A stretch of DNA of 64,000 bases from NCBI RefSeq assembly GCF_000425945.1, contig NZ_AUEK01000007.1:1-64000 (forward strand), in the 5' to 3' direction. The notes below the pieces were generated by a model. That model ran no database searches and was not told the DNA's origin. It saw only the letters and a list, made by a program, of their open reading frames with translations. The DNA is from Candidatus Solirubrobacter pratensis (lineage in GTDB: Bacteria > Actinomycetota > Thermoleophilia > Solirubrobacterales > Solirubrobacteraceae). The position numbers and the translations under genes were made by a program. Within the stretch, counting starts at the first letter, position 1, and each line of letters begins with the position of its first letter. Shown one piece after another: positions 7,705 to 16,319 of the stretch.

Positions 7705-8649
7705 TCAGCGAACAGGCATCCCGGCGGCGCCGGCCTCGAGCGCCCGGGTGACGAGCAGCGTGCCGATGGCCGCGTCCTGCACGCCGATTCCCACCAGGTC
7801 GCACACCGTGACGTCGGACTCGCGCGTCCGCGAGGGCAGCGTCCCGAGCGCCGCGACGTCCTCGAGCGCCACCGCGTGCGCAGCCAGAGCGTGCTGCAGC
7901 TCCCCGTTGACCGCGGCCACCGGCGGGTGATCGGCCACCACCAGGTCCGCCTCTCCCAGCACCGCCGCCTCGACCTCCTGCTTGCCGGGCATGTCGGAGC
8001 CCACCGCCGTCAGGTGCGCGCCCGGACGCAGCCAGCCGGAGCGGATCAGCGGCGCGCGGGAAGCCGTCACGGTGACGACGAGGTCGGACCCCCGCACCGC
8101 GGGTTCGAGCTCGGACACCCCGTCCGCCTCGACCCCGAACCGTGCCCGCAGCTCCAGCGCGCACTCGCGCGCCTGCGCCACCCGTCTCGCCCACACGACG
8201 ATCCGCCGCGGCGACCGGACCCCGAGCAGCGCCTCGACCTGGAACCGCGCCTGCCCGCCCGCGCCGACGACGCAGACCTGCTCCAGATCGGCACGCGCGA
8301 GCAGCGACGCGGCCAGCGCGCCCGCCGCCGCGGTCCGCAGCTCGGTCAGCAGCCCGCCGTCCATCACGACCGCGGCCGCCCGCCCGTCCAGGGCCGACAG
8401 CACGAGCGAGATGCCCGAGGCGCCGGCAGCCGGGAATCCGGTCGCCGCCTTGACCGACCAGAACGCGTCCCCGTGCAGCCACGCGCCCTTCACGTGCCCC
8501 TCGCCGCCGCCCGGGAACTCGAAGTCCATGATCTCCGGCACCGTCGCCTCGCCCCGCGCGAGTCGCACGAACGCGCCGCGCACCGCCTCCAGCGCGTCGG
8601 CAGGGGCGATCAGGGCCCGGACGTCGTCCGCGCCCAGCAGCAGCGTCAC
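7705..8649 (-). CDS. Ornithine cyclodeaminase / mu-crystallin family enzyme
   Basis: 314 residues from GTG 8649. The NAD(P)-binding Rossmann motif is at about residues 125-135 (CVVGAGGQARFQ). Family features before it are HVKGAWLHGDAFWSVKAATGF (residues about 55-75, in two parts, with the substrate-binding Lys) and GGLLTELRTAAAGALAA. A late segment, LGEADLVVADHP, is also typical. Family members are ornithine cyclodeaminase, alanine dehydrogenase, ketimine reductase or related dehydrogenases; sequence reading alone cannot choose among them. The start GTG overlaps the GntR stop as GTGA, so the two are translationally coupled. Context (SelA-like PLP enzyme, two GntR regulators) suggests amino-acid or imino-acid breakdown. 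Confidence 0.85.
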   Translation of the reverse strand: MTLLLGADDVRALIAPADALEAVRGAFVRLARGEATVPEIMDFEFPGGGEGHVKGAWLHGDAFWSVKAATGFPAAGASGISLVLSALDGRAAAVVMDGGLLTELRTAAAGALAASLLARADLEQVCVVGAGGQARFQVEALLGVRSPRRIVVWARRVAQARECALELRARFGVEADGVSELEPAVRGSDLVVTVTASRAPLIRSGWLRPGAHLTAVGSDMPGKQEVEAAVLGEADLVVADHPPVAAVNGELQHALAAHAVALEDVAALGTLPSRTRESDVTVCDLVGIGVQDAAIGTLLVTRALEAGAAGMPVR

Positions 8650-9296
8650 CGCCGCGCCACCACCGAGCGGGCGCGCCCCTCGCCGTGCGCCAGGTGATCG
8701 AGCAGCGCCCGGCGCGCGACCGCGGCGTCGCCGCCGGCGATCGCGTCCAGGAGCGAGCGGTGCCCCGCCACCGCCACGTCGAGGTCCGCCGTCGCGCGGT
8801 CCGCCGCGCACAGGACCAGCCGCACCTCGCGCATCGCCCGCTCCGCCGCCGCGACGAGCCGGTCGACGCCGGTCGCTGCGACGATCGCGAGATGGAACGA
8901 GGCGTCCGCCTCGACGCCCTCGGGCACGCTGCGCGCCGCCGCGAGCGCGTCGAGCGCGTCCTCCAGCCCGCCCAGCGACCCGGTGCGGAGCAGCGCGTCG
9001 AGCCCCGCGCCCTCCAGCACCCGGCGCGCGCCGTAGACGTCCTGGATGTCGCGCTCGGTCGGGCTCGCCACCCGCACCCCGCGGTGGAGCGTCTGCACCA
9101 CCAGCCCGTCGCGGGCCAACTCGGCCAGCGCCTCGCGCGCCGTCCCGCGCGACACGTTCGCGCGCGCCGCCAGCTCGGTGTCGCGCAACGGCGAGCCCGG
9201 AGGCAGCGCCCCAGACAGGAGTTCGTCCCTCAGCAGGTTCGCGAGCATCGAGCTCGTCGACGCCCGAGCCACCCGCAACGTCACGCCCGACATCAT
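8646..9296 (-). CDS. GntR-family regulator, FadR/FCD subfamily (copy 2)
   Basis: 216 residues from ATG 9296. The DNA-binding winged helix is at about 18-75 (LLRDELLSGALPPGSPLRD, NVSRGTAREALAELARDG). The FCD domain is at about 82-210 with DASFHLAIVAATG and GHRSLLDAI. It is very similar in layout to the regulator at 6798. Its start overlaps the SelA-like gene's stop (ATGA) and its stop overlaps the OCD gene's start (GTGA), so it is the middle gene of a coupled three-gene unit. It is the natural candidate to bind the palindrome overlapping the unit's promoter at 10349-10385. Confidence 0.88.
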   Translation of the reverse strand: MMSGVTLRVARASTSSMLANLLRDELLSGALPPGSPLRDTELAARANVSRGTAREALAELARDGLVVQTLHRGVRVASPTERDIQDVYGARRVLEGAGLDALLRTGSLGGLEDALDALAAARSVPEGVEADASFHLAIVAATGVDRLVAAAERAMREVRLVLCAADRATADLDVAVAGHRSLLDAIAGGDAAVARRALLDHLAHGEGRARSVVARR

Positions 9297-10348
9297 CCCG
9301 CCACCGTCGTCGCGGCGCGCCGGATCGCCGCGATCTCGGCCACCTCGGTGGTGGTCAAGGTCTCGGTGCACAGCACGAGGTCGTCGCCGTCGACGATCGT
9401 GCGTACGCTCGGATCGCCCGCGGCGAGCGCGTCCGCGAGCCGCGCGCCGCCCGGCACGACGACCGCGTTGACCGGCCCGTCCACGATCCGCTCGTCGAGC
9501 GTGAAGTGCTTCAGGACCGCGCCCGGGAAGGCGCCGGCCAGCTCGCGCGCGAGGCGCGCGTATCCCTCCCAGCGCGCGGCATGGTCGAGCGCGAACCATT
9601 CCTCCAGCGCCGCCACCGTCGCGGCGATCGTCGCCCGGTCGAGCTTGAACGCGCGCCCGAATGTCCGCCACGGGCCGGATTCGTAGCCGGTGAAGTCCAG
9701 CGCGGCGAGGTCGGCGATCCGCTCCCGCCGGCCGGCCACGAACCCGCCGGCGTTCGGCCCCCAGAAGTACTTGGCCGAGAAGCAGGAGAAGTCGGCGCCG
9801 GACGCCCAGCGCCCGAGCTCGGAGGGCGGATGGCTCAGATATGCGGCGTCGACGACCACCGGCACGCCGAGCTCGCGCACCGAGGCCAGCGGCTCCCCGG
9901 CATCGTCCAGGTGGGCCGGATGGAGGATCGCGACGGGGGAGAGCTCCAGGCCCTCGGCGAGCGAGTCGACCGCGACGACCCGCGCCCCGGAGAGCGCGGC
10001 GCACCGCGCGTACCTGTACGCCGCGTGCGCGCGCTGAATGAGCACGACGGCGTCGGTCGCGGGCAGCGCCTCGCCGACCGCGCCGTCCCCGCGCGCGATG
10101 CACGCGGCCACCGACAGCGCGATGCCCGCCGAGGCACCCGGAACCACCCGGGCCGCCTCGGCGGACACCAGTCCCGCGATCCGCGCGCCGGCTCCCTCCA
10201 GCAGATCCGGCACGGACGCCCACGTCCTGTTCGCCTCGGCCGCCGCCGCCCACACCGCGGGGCTCAGGCATGAGCCGCCCAGGTCGGTGTAGATACCGCA
10301 CGCATTGATCACGCGTCTGACCCCCAACGCGCTGTAGACCCCCTCCAT
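9293..10348 (-). CDS. SelA-like PLP-dependent enzyme (aspartate aminotransferase fold)
   Basis: 351 residues from ATG 10348. It begins YSALGVRRVINACGIYTDLGG in spirit (MEGVYSALGV then RRVINACGIYTDLGG), the opening shared by selenocysteine synthase SelA and SelA-like lyases and transferases. VVVDAAY at about residues 175-181 supplies the PLP-ring aspartate. DFSCFSAKYFWGPNAGG (about 196-212) holds the Schiff-base lysine. It lacks the length and N-terminal domain of true SelA (about 460 residues), and no selenium genes are nearby. A D-glucosaminate-6-phosphate ammonia-lyase-like or amino-acid lyase activity is more likely. First gene of a coupled unit with GntR and an OCD-family enzyme. The start is supported by a TTGACA/GACAAT promoter placed for leaderless initiation. 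Confidence 0.8.
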   Translation of the reverse strand: MEGVYSALGVRRVINACGIYTDLGGSCLSPAVWAAAAEANRTWASVPDLLEGAGARIAGLVSAEAARVVPGASAGIALSVAACIARGDGAVGEALPATDAVVLIQRAHAAYRYARCAALSGARVVAVDSLAEGLELSPVAILHPAHLDDAGEPLASVRELGVPVVVDAAYLSHPPSELGRWASGADFSCFSAKYFWGPNAGGFVAGRRERIADLAALDFTGYESGPWRTFGRAFKLDRATIAATVAALEEWFALDHAARWEGYARLARELAGAFPGAVLKHFTLDERIVDGPVNAVVVPGGARLADALAAGDPSVRTIVDGDDLVLCTETLTTTEVAEIAAIRRAATTVAG

Positions 10349-10385
10349 GCGTCGGATTGTCCGACGATCCGACAACCGCTGTCAA
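10349..10385 (-). promoter_or_regulatory. Promoter with overlapping palindromic operator for the SelA-like operon
   Basis: On the minus strand TTGACA (10385-10380), an 18-nt spacer and GACAAT (10361-10356) precede the ATG by 7 nt. A perfect palindrome GTCGGA-TTG-TCCGAC (10351-10365) covers the -10 and the start point, and a third half-site TCCGAC lies at 10368-10373. This is the layout of an autoregulated GntR-controlled promoter. Confidence 0.6.
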
Positions 10386-10489
10386 GGTTCCCTCGACCAC
10401 ACCTGGACCAGCCGCCGGTCCACAACGCGCGGCCGCGAACTTCGGCGCAAGATGCGGGCGATGCCCGGGATCGCGTCCGGCAACCCGCC

Positions 10490-10495
10490 TATCGT
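10490..10495 (+). promoter_or_regulatory. -10-like TATCGT, probable leaderless dnaE promoter
   Basis: TATCGT is 9 nt before the dnaE GTG, with no Shine-Dalgarno between. Same arrangement as upstream of pcrA. Confidence 0.5.
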
Positions 10496-10504
10496 TTCCG
10501 GCCC

Positions 10505-13500
10505 GTGAGCAGCCCCTCAGTCGCCCACCTGCACGTCCACTCCGAGTACTCGCTGCTCGACGGCGCCTGCAAGATCGACGCGCTGGCCGAGCGCGCCGCA
10601 GCGTACGACCAGCCGGCCATCGGCCTCACCGACCACGGCGTGATGAACGGGTCGGTCGAGCTCTACAAGGCCGCCAAGAAGCACGGCATCAAGCCGCTGC
10701 TCGGGCTCGAGGCCTACTACGTGGACGATCGCCGTGTGCGCGATCGCAAGGTGGAGCGCAACCACCTCACGCTGCTCGCGCGCAACGACGAGGGGTTCAG
10801 GAACCTCACGACGCTCTCCAGCAAGGGCTTCCTCGAGGGCCTGCACCGCGGCAAGCCGGGCGTGGACATGGAACTGCTCGCGCAGCACGCCGAGGGCGTG
10901 ATCTGCCTGACGGGGTGCCTCGCGTCGCGCTCCAGCCAGCGCATCGTCGCCGACAACCTCGGCGAGGCGCGCGCGCACCTGGACGAGCTGGTGCAGGTGT
11001 TCGGGCCGGAGGACGTCTACTTCGAGGTCCAGAAGAACGGCCTGGACGAGCAGGAGCAGGTCAACGCGGCGATGAAGCGCTTCGCCGCCGAGATGGGCCG
11101 CCCGCTGGTCGCCACGGCGGACGTGCACTACCTGCGCCGGGAGGACTTCCACCACCACGCCGCGCTGCTGTGCGTGCAGACGAAGTCGACGCTCGCGGCG
11201 CCGAAGATGTCGTTCTCCACCAACGAGTTCTATTTGAAGAGCTCGGAGGAGATGGCCGAGTCGTTCAGGGACTTCCCGGGCGCGCTGGAGGCGACGCTGG
11301 AGATCGCCGAGCGCTGCGACGTCTCGATCGCCCTCGACGGCCAGCTGATCCCGCGCTACGACTGCCCCGGCGGGGTGGACGAGAAGACGTACCTGCGCGA
11401 GCTCGTGCTGGAGGGGCTGCGCGAGCGCTATGGCGACCCGCCGCCCGCGGCCGCCGTCGAGCGCATGGAGATGGAGCTCGGGGTCATCGACCGGATGGGC
11501 TTCAACGCCTACTTCCTGATCGTCTGGGACTTCGTCAACTACGCCAAGTCCAACGGCATCGCGGTCGGCCCGGGCCGTGGCTCGGCGGCCGGCTCGATCG
11601 TGGCGTACTGCCTGCAGATCACGGACGTCGATCCGCTGCGCTACGACCTGCTGTTCGAGCGCTTTCTCAACCCCGAGCGCGTGTCGATGCCGGATATCGA
11701 CATCGATTTCTCGGTGCGAGGGCGGGAACGCGTGATCCGGTACGTGACCGAGAAGTACGGTGCCGACCGGGTCGCGCAGATCATCACGTTCGGCAAGATG
11801 TTCCCGCGCGCGGCGACGCGCGACGCGGCGCGCGTGCTCGGACACGACTACGGGGTCGGCGACCGCCTGGCGAAGCTCATCCCGGATCCGATCATGGGCC
11901 GCCCGCCGAGCTTCGACGAGTGCCTGCAGCCGGGAGCCGACCTGGCCAACGAGGTCGCTCGCGACCCGGTCGCCAAGCAGATCGTCGACGTCGCGCAGGG
12001 CCTCGAGGGCATCGTGCGCAACGCGTCGATCCACGCGGCCGCCGTCGTGATCTCCGACCGGCCGCTGACCGACATCGTGCCGCTGCAGCTGGCCGACGCC
12101 GGCACGGGCGAGGACGGTGGGAAGGTCTACCGCACGGTCACGCAGTTCTCGATGAAGCCCGTCGAGGAGCTCGGGCTGCTCAAGATGGACTTCCTGGGCC
12201 TGCGCAACCTGGACGTGATCGAGGACGCGCTGGACATCATCGAGCGCTCGGCGGGCGAGCGGCCGGACATGGCCACGCTGCCGCTGGACGACGCGAAGAC
12301 GTACGAGATGATGGCCCGGGGCGACTCGATCGGCGTGTTCCAGTTTGAATCCGAGGGCATGCGCGAGGCCCTCAAGAAGGTCGGGCCGACCGAGTTCGAG
12401 GACCTCGTCGCGCTCGTGGCGCTCTACCGCCCGGGCGCCATGGACCAGATCCCGGCGTACGCGCGCGGGAAGCGCAACCCGGACACGATCACCTTCATCG
12501 ACGACCGTCTGCGCCCGATCACCGAGTCGACCAAGGGCGTGATCCTCTACCAGGAGCAGGCGATGCAGATCGCCAAGTCCCTGGCCGGGTTCAGCGGCGC
12601 CAAGGCGGACGACCTCCGCAAGGCGATCGGCAAGAAGAACCGCGCGGCGATGGCGGAGTTGCAGCCGCTGTTCGTCGAGGGCTGCCGGGCGTCGGGCACC
12701 GCCCCGGACGTGATCGAGACCCTGTGGGCGACCAACGAGAAGTCGGCCGACTACTCGTTCAACAAGTCCCACGCCGCCTGCTACGCGCTGATCTCCTACC
12801 GCACCGCGTGGCTGAAGGCCAACTACCCGGCCGAGTACATGGCGGCGCTGATCTCCTCGGTGATGGACACCAAGGACAAGGTCCCGTTCTTCGTCAACCA
12901 GACGGAGGCGATGGGGATCGAGATCCTGCCGCCGGACGTCAACGAGTCAGACCACGAGTTCATGGTCGTGGAGGGCAACATCCGCTTCGGCCTGGACGCG
13001 GTCAAGGGCGTCGGCTACGCGGCGGTGGAGGCGATCAAGAAGGCCCGCGAGGACAAGGGGCCGTTCACGTCGCTGTGGGACTTCTGCGAACGCGTGGACG
13101 CGCGCACGGTCAACAAGCGCTCGATCGAGGCGCTGATCAACTGCGGCGCATTCGGCTCCACCGGCGCGACGCGCCGCGGAATGATCGAGGTGCTCGACGA
13201 CGCGCAGGCCTCCGGCCAGCGCGCGCAGCAGGACGCACAGACGGGCCAGGGCTCGATCTTCGACCTGATCGACGCCAAGCCGGCCACCGACGCCTCGACG
13301 CCGTTCGCGGCGCCGAGCCACCGGCCGATCCCGACGCACGAGTACGACCGCACAGAGCTCCTCGCCAAGGAGAAGGAGTCGATCGGCATCTTCATCTCCG
13401 AGCACCCGCTCAAGCGCGTGCGCGAGGCGCTGAAGATGAAGGCCGACTGCTCGTGCGACAAGGTGATCGACCAGCGCGACGGCGACTGGGTGAAGGTCGG

Positions 13501-14026
13501 CGGCATGATCACCGAGTCCAAGAAGATCCGCACCCGCTCGGGCTCGCAGATGATGTTCGCGACGCTCGACGACCTCGACGGCTCGGTCGAGATCGTGGTC
13601 TTCGAGAAGTCGCTGGCCGCCGCCGAGGGCGTCGTGGCCAACGACGCGATCGTGCTCGTCCGCGGCCGCGTGGATCACAAGGAGGCCGGCAAGGTCTGCG
13701 TGATCGTGCAGGACGTCGAGGCGTTCGAACCGACCGACGCGGAGATCGCGAAGGCCAAGGCGCAGATCGCGAAGATCGCCGCGACGCAGCCGACCGCCTT
13801 CAAGCGCCGCGTCGACGCCGCGCAGCTGCCCGCGTCCGTCGTGGCCGACCTGCGCGAGCTGTTCGAGCGCTACCCGGGCGACATGGAGTTCGTGCTCGAG
13901 ATGCACACGCGGACCGGCCTCCGGCGCCTGAAGTTCGGCGCCGATTACAAGGTCAAGGCCCGCGACGCGGGCTTCAAGGCCGAGCTCGAGGCCCTGCTGG
14001 GCCCCGCGACCGCCGTCGCCGCCTGA
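10505..14026 (+). CDS. dnaE: DNA polymerase III alpha subunit
   Basis: 1173 residues, a normal length. This is the replicative polymerase catalytic subunit. The PHP domain (about 1-280) opens HLHVHSEYSLLDG and keeps LTDHGVM, so metal ligands appear intact and built-in proofreading is possible. Palm catalytic aspartates are in MPDIDIDFS (about 395-403), preceded by VGPGRGSAAGS. The fingers segment FNKSHAACYALISYRTAW is at about 752. A helix-hairpin-helix region (about 830-880) follows. An OB-fold (about 994-1080) begins DWVKVGGMITE, with FATLDDLDGSVEIVVF. It is transcribed alone from a GTG start and ends at a palindromic terminator shared with nfo. Confidence 0.97.
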   Translation: MSSPSVAHLHVHSEYSLLDGACKIDALAERAAAYDQPAIGLTDHGVMNGSVELYKAAKKHGIKPLLGLEAYYVDDRRVRDRKVERNHLTLLARNDEGFRNLTTLSSKGFLEGLHRGKPGVDMELLAQHAEGVICLTGCLASRSSQRIVADNLGEARAHLDELVQVFGPEDVYFEVQKNGLDEQEQVNAAMKRFAAEMGRPLVATADVHYLRREDFHHHAALLCVQTKSTLAAPKMSFSTNEFYLKSSEEMAESFRDFPGALEATLEIAERCDVSIALDGQLIPRYDCPGGVDEKTYLRELVLEGLRERYGDPPPAAAVERMEMELGVIDRMGFNAYFLIVWDFVNYAKSNGIAVGPGRGSAAGSIVAYCLQITDVDPLRYDLLFERFLNPERVSMPDIDIDFSVRGRERVIRYVTEKYGADRVAQIITFGKMFPRAATRDAARVLGHDYGVGDRLAKLIPDPIMGRPPSFDECLQPGADLANEVARDPVAKQIVDVAQGLEGIVRNASIHAAAVVISDRPLTDIVPLQLADAGTGEDGGKVYRTVTQFSMKPVEELGLLKMDFLGLRNLDVIEDALDIIERSAGERPDMATLPLDDAKTYEMMARGDSIGVFQFESEGMREALKKVGPTEFEDLVALVALYRPGAMDQIPAYARGKRNPDTITFIDDRLRPITESTKGVILYQEQAMQIAKSLAGFSGAKADDLRKAIGKKNRAAMAELQPLFVEGCRASGTAPDVIETLWATNEKSADYSFNKSHAACYALISYRTAWLKANYPAEYMAALISSVMDTKDKVPFFVNQTEAMGIEILPPDVNESDHEFMVVEGNIRFGLDAVKGVGYAAVEAIKKAREDKGPFTSLWDFCERVDARTVNKRSIEALINCGAFGSTGATRRGMIEVLDDAQASGQRAQQDAQTGQGSIFDLIDAKPATDASTPFAAPSHRPIPTHEYDRTELLAKEKESIGIFISEHPLKRVREALKMKADCSCDKVIDQRDGDWVKVGGMITESKKIRTRSGSQMMFATLDDLDGSVEIVVFEKSLAAAEGVVANDAIVLVRGRVDHKEAGKVCVIVQDVEAFEPTDAEIAKAKAQIAKIAATQPTAFKRRVDAAQLPASVVADLRELFERYPGDMEFVLEMHTRTGLRRLKFGADYKVKARDAGFKAELEALLGPATAVAA

Positions 14027-14036
14027 GCGGGGCCTC

Positions 14037-14058
14037 GCGCGCGTGGCGCCACGCGCGC
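14037..14058. terminator. Bidirectional terminator: 22-bp perfect palindrome between dnaE and nfo
   Basis: GCGCGCGTGGC is followed directly by its exact reverse complement, filling almost the whole 33-bp gap between the two convergent stop codons. It can fold as a 9-bp GC stem with a 4-nt loop on either RNA strand. Confidence 0.7.
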
Positions 14059-14059
14059 C

Positions 14060-14929
14060 CTAGCCCTTCCTGCGCGCCTTCAGCCCCCGCTCGCGCAGGG
14101 CGAGCATGTTCTCGATGTCCTCGGGCTCGACGTTCTTGCCCTTGTGCCCGGGGCCCTCGAAGATCGCCGGCAGCCCGTCGAAGCGCGGCTCGGACAGGAA
14201 CGCAGCGATGCCCGCCGCGCCGATCTCGCCGTCGCCGAGGTTCACGTGCCGGTCGCGGTTGGAGCCGAGAGCGTTGACCGAGTCGTTGACGTGCAGGGAA
14301 TGCAGGCGGTCGAGCCCGACGATGCGGTCGAAGTCGTCCACGACCGAGGCGACGCTGTCCTCCGTGCGCATGTCGTAGCCGGACGCGTGCAGGTGACACG
14401 TGTCAAGGCAGACGCCGAGCCGCTTGCCGCCTCCAGACGCCTCGATCAGCGCCGCCAGCTCCTCGAACGAGCGCCCGAGCGTCCCGCCCGCGCCGGCCGT
14501 GTCCTCCAGGTGCAGGTCGCAGCCCTCGGAGGCGTCCAGCGCCTCCTTGATCACCTCACCGGCGCGCTTGATCGCCGCATTGACGTCTTCACTCTTCAAT
14601 GCTGAACCGGGGTGCAGGACCACGCCGAGCGCCCCGAGCTGCGCTCCCGCGTTGAGCGCGAGCGTCAGCGCCTCGAGCGACTTCTCGCGGAACTCCGCCT
14701 TCTCGGAAGCGGGATTGAGCAGGTAGATCGCATGGATGATCACCGTCTCGATCGGCGAGCCGTCGAGCGCCTCCCGGAACGCTGCGACTTCCTCCTCCTT
14801 GTAGAGGCGGCCCTTCCACTGGCGCGGGCTCTGATTGAAGATCTGGATCGCGGTGCAGTGCCGCTCGTCGCCCCGCGCGACGGCGTTGGCGGGGCCGCCG
14901 GCGGGGGAGACGTGTGCGCCGATCAGCAT
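14060..14929 (-). CDS. nfo: Endonuclease IV (AP endonuclease, Xth/Nfo TIM-barrel type)
   Basis: 289 residues from ATG 14929. Cleaves DNA 5' to abasic sites in base excision repair, using three zinc ions. It starts MLIGAHVSPAGG. Family zinc-ligand motifs are all visible: HPGSALK, LEDTAGAGG, CLDTCHLHASGYD and LHVNDS with RDRHVNLGDG. The frame stays open far upstream, but those codons are antisense to gltX; the endonuclease fold starts at this ATG. Divergent from gltX with about 40 bp between starts, and convergent with dnaE. Confidence 0.95.
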   Translation of the reverse strand: MLIGAHVSPAGGPANAVARGDERHCTAIQIFNQSPRQWKGRLYKEEEVAAFREALDGSPIETVIIHAIYLLNPASEKAEFREKSLEALTLALNAGAQLGALGVVLHPGSALKSEDVNAAIKRAGEVIKEALDASEGCDLHLEDTAGAGGTLGRSFEELAALIEASGGGKRLGVCLDTCHLHASGYDMRTEDSVASVVDDFDRIVGLDRLHSLHVNDSVNALGSNRDRHVNLGDGEIGAAGIAAFLSEPRFDGLPAIFEGPGHKGKNVEPEDIENMLALRERGLKARRKG

Positions 14930-14968
14930 GCCGGCGGGGCGTCGCCCTCGGGTGCCATGCTTGTGCCC

Positions 14969-16309
14969 ATGAAAGTCCGCTTTCCTCCGTCGCCCACTGG
15001 GGCGCTGCACATCGGCAACGCGAGGACGGCACTGTACAACTGGCTTCTGGCACGAGGCTCGGGCGGACAGCTGGTGCTGCGGATCGAGGACACCGACCGC
15101 GAGCGCTCCACGAAGGAGAACGTGGACAAGATCTTCGAGTCGCTCGAGTGGCTCGGGATCGACTGGGACGAGGGCCCGATCTTCCAGACGCAGAACGCCG
15201 AGCGGCACGCGCAGGTGGTCCAGCAGCTGCTCGACGAGGGCAAGGCGTATCGCACGACGGCCGGCGCCGAAGAGGTCCGCGCCTACAAGGACGCCAACGA
15301 CAATCGCGGCTTCCGCGGCGCCGACGAGGGCGAGGGCGCGGTACGCCTGCGGATGCCCGACGAGGGCACCACGGTCGTCTGCGACGTCATCCGCGGCGAG
15401 ACGGCGTTCGAGAACGCCCTGCTCGACGACCTGGTGATCGCCCGCGCCGACGGCACGCCCATCTACCACCTCGCCGTCGTGGTGGACGACATGGACGAAG
15501 GCATCACGCACGTCGTCCGCGGCGCCGACCACTACTCCAACACGCCCAAGCACGTCCGCATATACGAGGCGCTGGGCGCCGAGGTCCCGGTCTACGCCCA
15601 CCTGCCCCTGCTCCATGGGCCCGACGGCAAGAAGTTGTCGAAGCGCCACGGTGCCGCGTCGGTGCAAGATCTACGAGATTCCGGGTATTTGCGTGAGGCA
15701 GTCATCAACTACCTCGCGCTCCTCGGTTGGGGCTACGACGAGTCGACCACGTTCTTCACGATCCCCGAACTCCAAGAGCTCTTCAGCCTCGAGCGCGTCT
15801 CCAAGGCCCCGGCGGTCTTCGACGAGCAGAAGCTGCGCTGGGTCAACGGCCGCTACCTGCGCGGGCTGCCGCTCGACGACCTGACGGCTCGCCTGGAGGA
15901 GTTCACGGGCCGCACGGGGCTGCGTGACGCCGTCGCGATCACGCAGGACAAGATGTCGACGCTCGACGAGTTCTGGCCGCTCGCCGGTTCCTTCTTCGAC
16001 GGCCCGTTCGACGACCCCGCGGCACGCCAGAAGTTCCTCTCCACGCCGGACCACCGGGACGCGCTGCAGGACGCCAAGGGCGCGCTGGAGGCGCTCCCGG
16101 AACCCTGGACGCCGGAGAACGTCGAGGAGGCGCTGCGCGCGGTCGTCGATCGCACGGAGCGCAAACCCAAGCAACTTTTCCAGCCGTTGCGCGTAGCTCT
16201 TACCGGAACGACCGTTTCACCAGGTATCTTCGAGACGGTCGCGCTCCTCGGACGCTCCGAGGGCCTGGCAAGGGTGGGAGATGCGCTCGACGCAGAGCAG
16301 GCGGGATAG
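14969..16309 (+). CDS. gltX: Glutamyl-tRNA synthetase
   Basis: 446 residues from ATG 14969 (an in-frame ATG at 14957 would add four). Charges tRNA with glutamate. Class I signatures: HIGN at residues 14-17 within KVRFPPSPTGALHIGNART, and the KMSKS equivalent KLSKRHG at about 222. The C-terminal anticodon-binding region is present but compact (typical total 460-490). A gatCAB operon at 48.2 kb suggests that Gln-tRNA is made by transamidation, so this enzyme may be non-discriminating and also charge tRNA-Gln. The HDOD-LuxR gene follows after 10 nt, probably in the same transcript. Confidence 0.96.
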   Translation: MKVRFPPSPTGALHIGNARTALYNWLLARGSGGQLVLRIEDTDRERSTKENVDKIFESLEWLGIDWDEGPIFQTQNAERHAQVVQQLLDEGKAYRTTAGAEEVRAYKDANDNRGFRGADEGEGAVRLRMPDEGTTVVCDVIRGETAFENALLDDLVIARADGTPIYHLAVVVDDMDEGITHVVRGADHYSNTPKHVRIYEALGAEVPVYAHLPLLHGPDGKKLSKRHGAASVQDLRDSGYLREAVINYLALLGWGYDESTTFFTIPELQELFSLERVSKAPAVFDEQKLRWVNGRYLRGLPLDDLTARLEEFTGRTGLRDAVAITQDKMSTLDEFWPLAGSFFDGPFDDPAARQKFLSTPDHRDALQDAKGALEALPEPWTPENVEEALRAVVDRTERKPKQLFQPLRVALTGTTVSPGIFETVALLGRSEGLARVGDALDAEQAG

Positions 16310-16319
16310 GGAGGGGAAG

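Noticed and set aside
10517..12772. Very long open frame (about 750 codons) antisense to dnaE
   Set aside because: High-GC coding sequence leaves antisense frames open. The translation has no domain, and dnaE on the other strand is unmistakable.
14930..15667. N-terminal extension of endonuclease IV suggested by the open frame
   Set aside because: Those codons are antisense to gltX, and the enzyme fold begins at ATG 14929.
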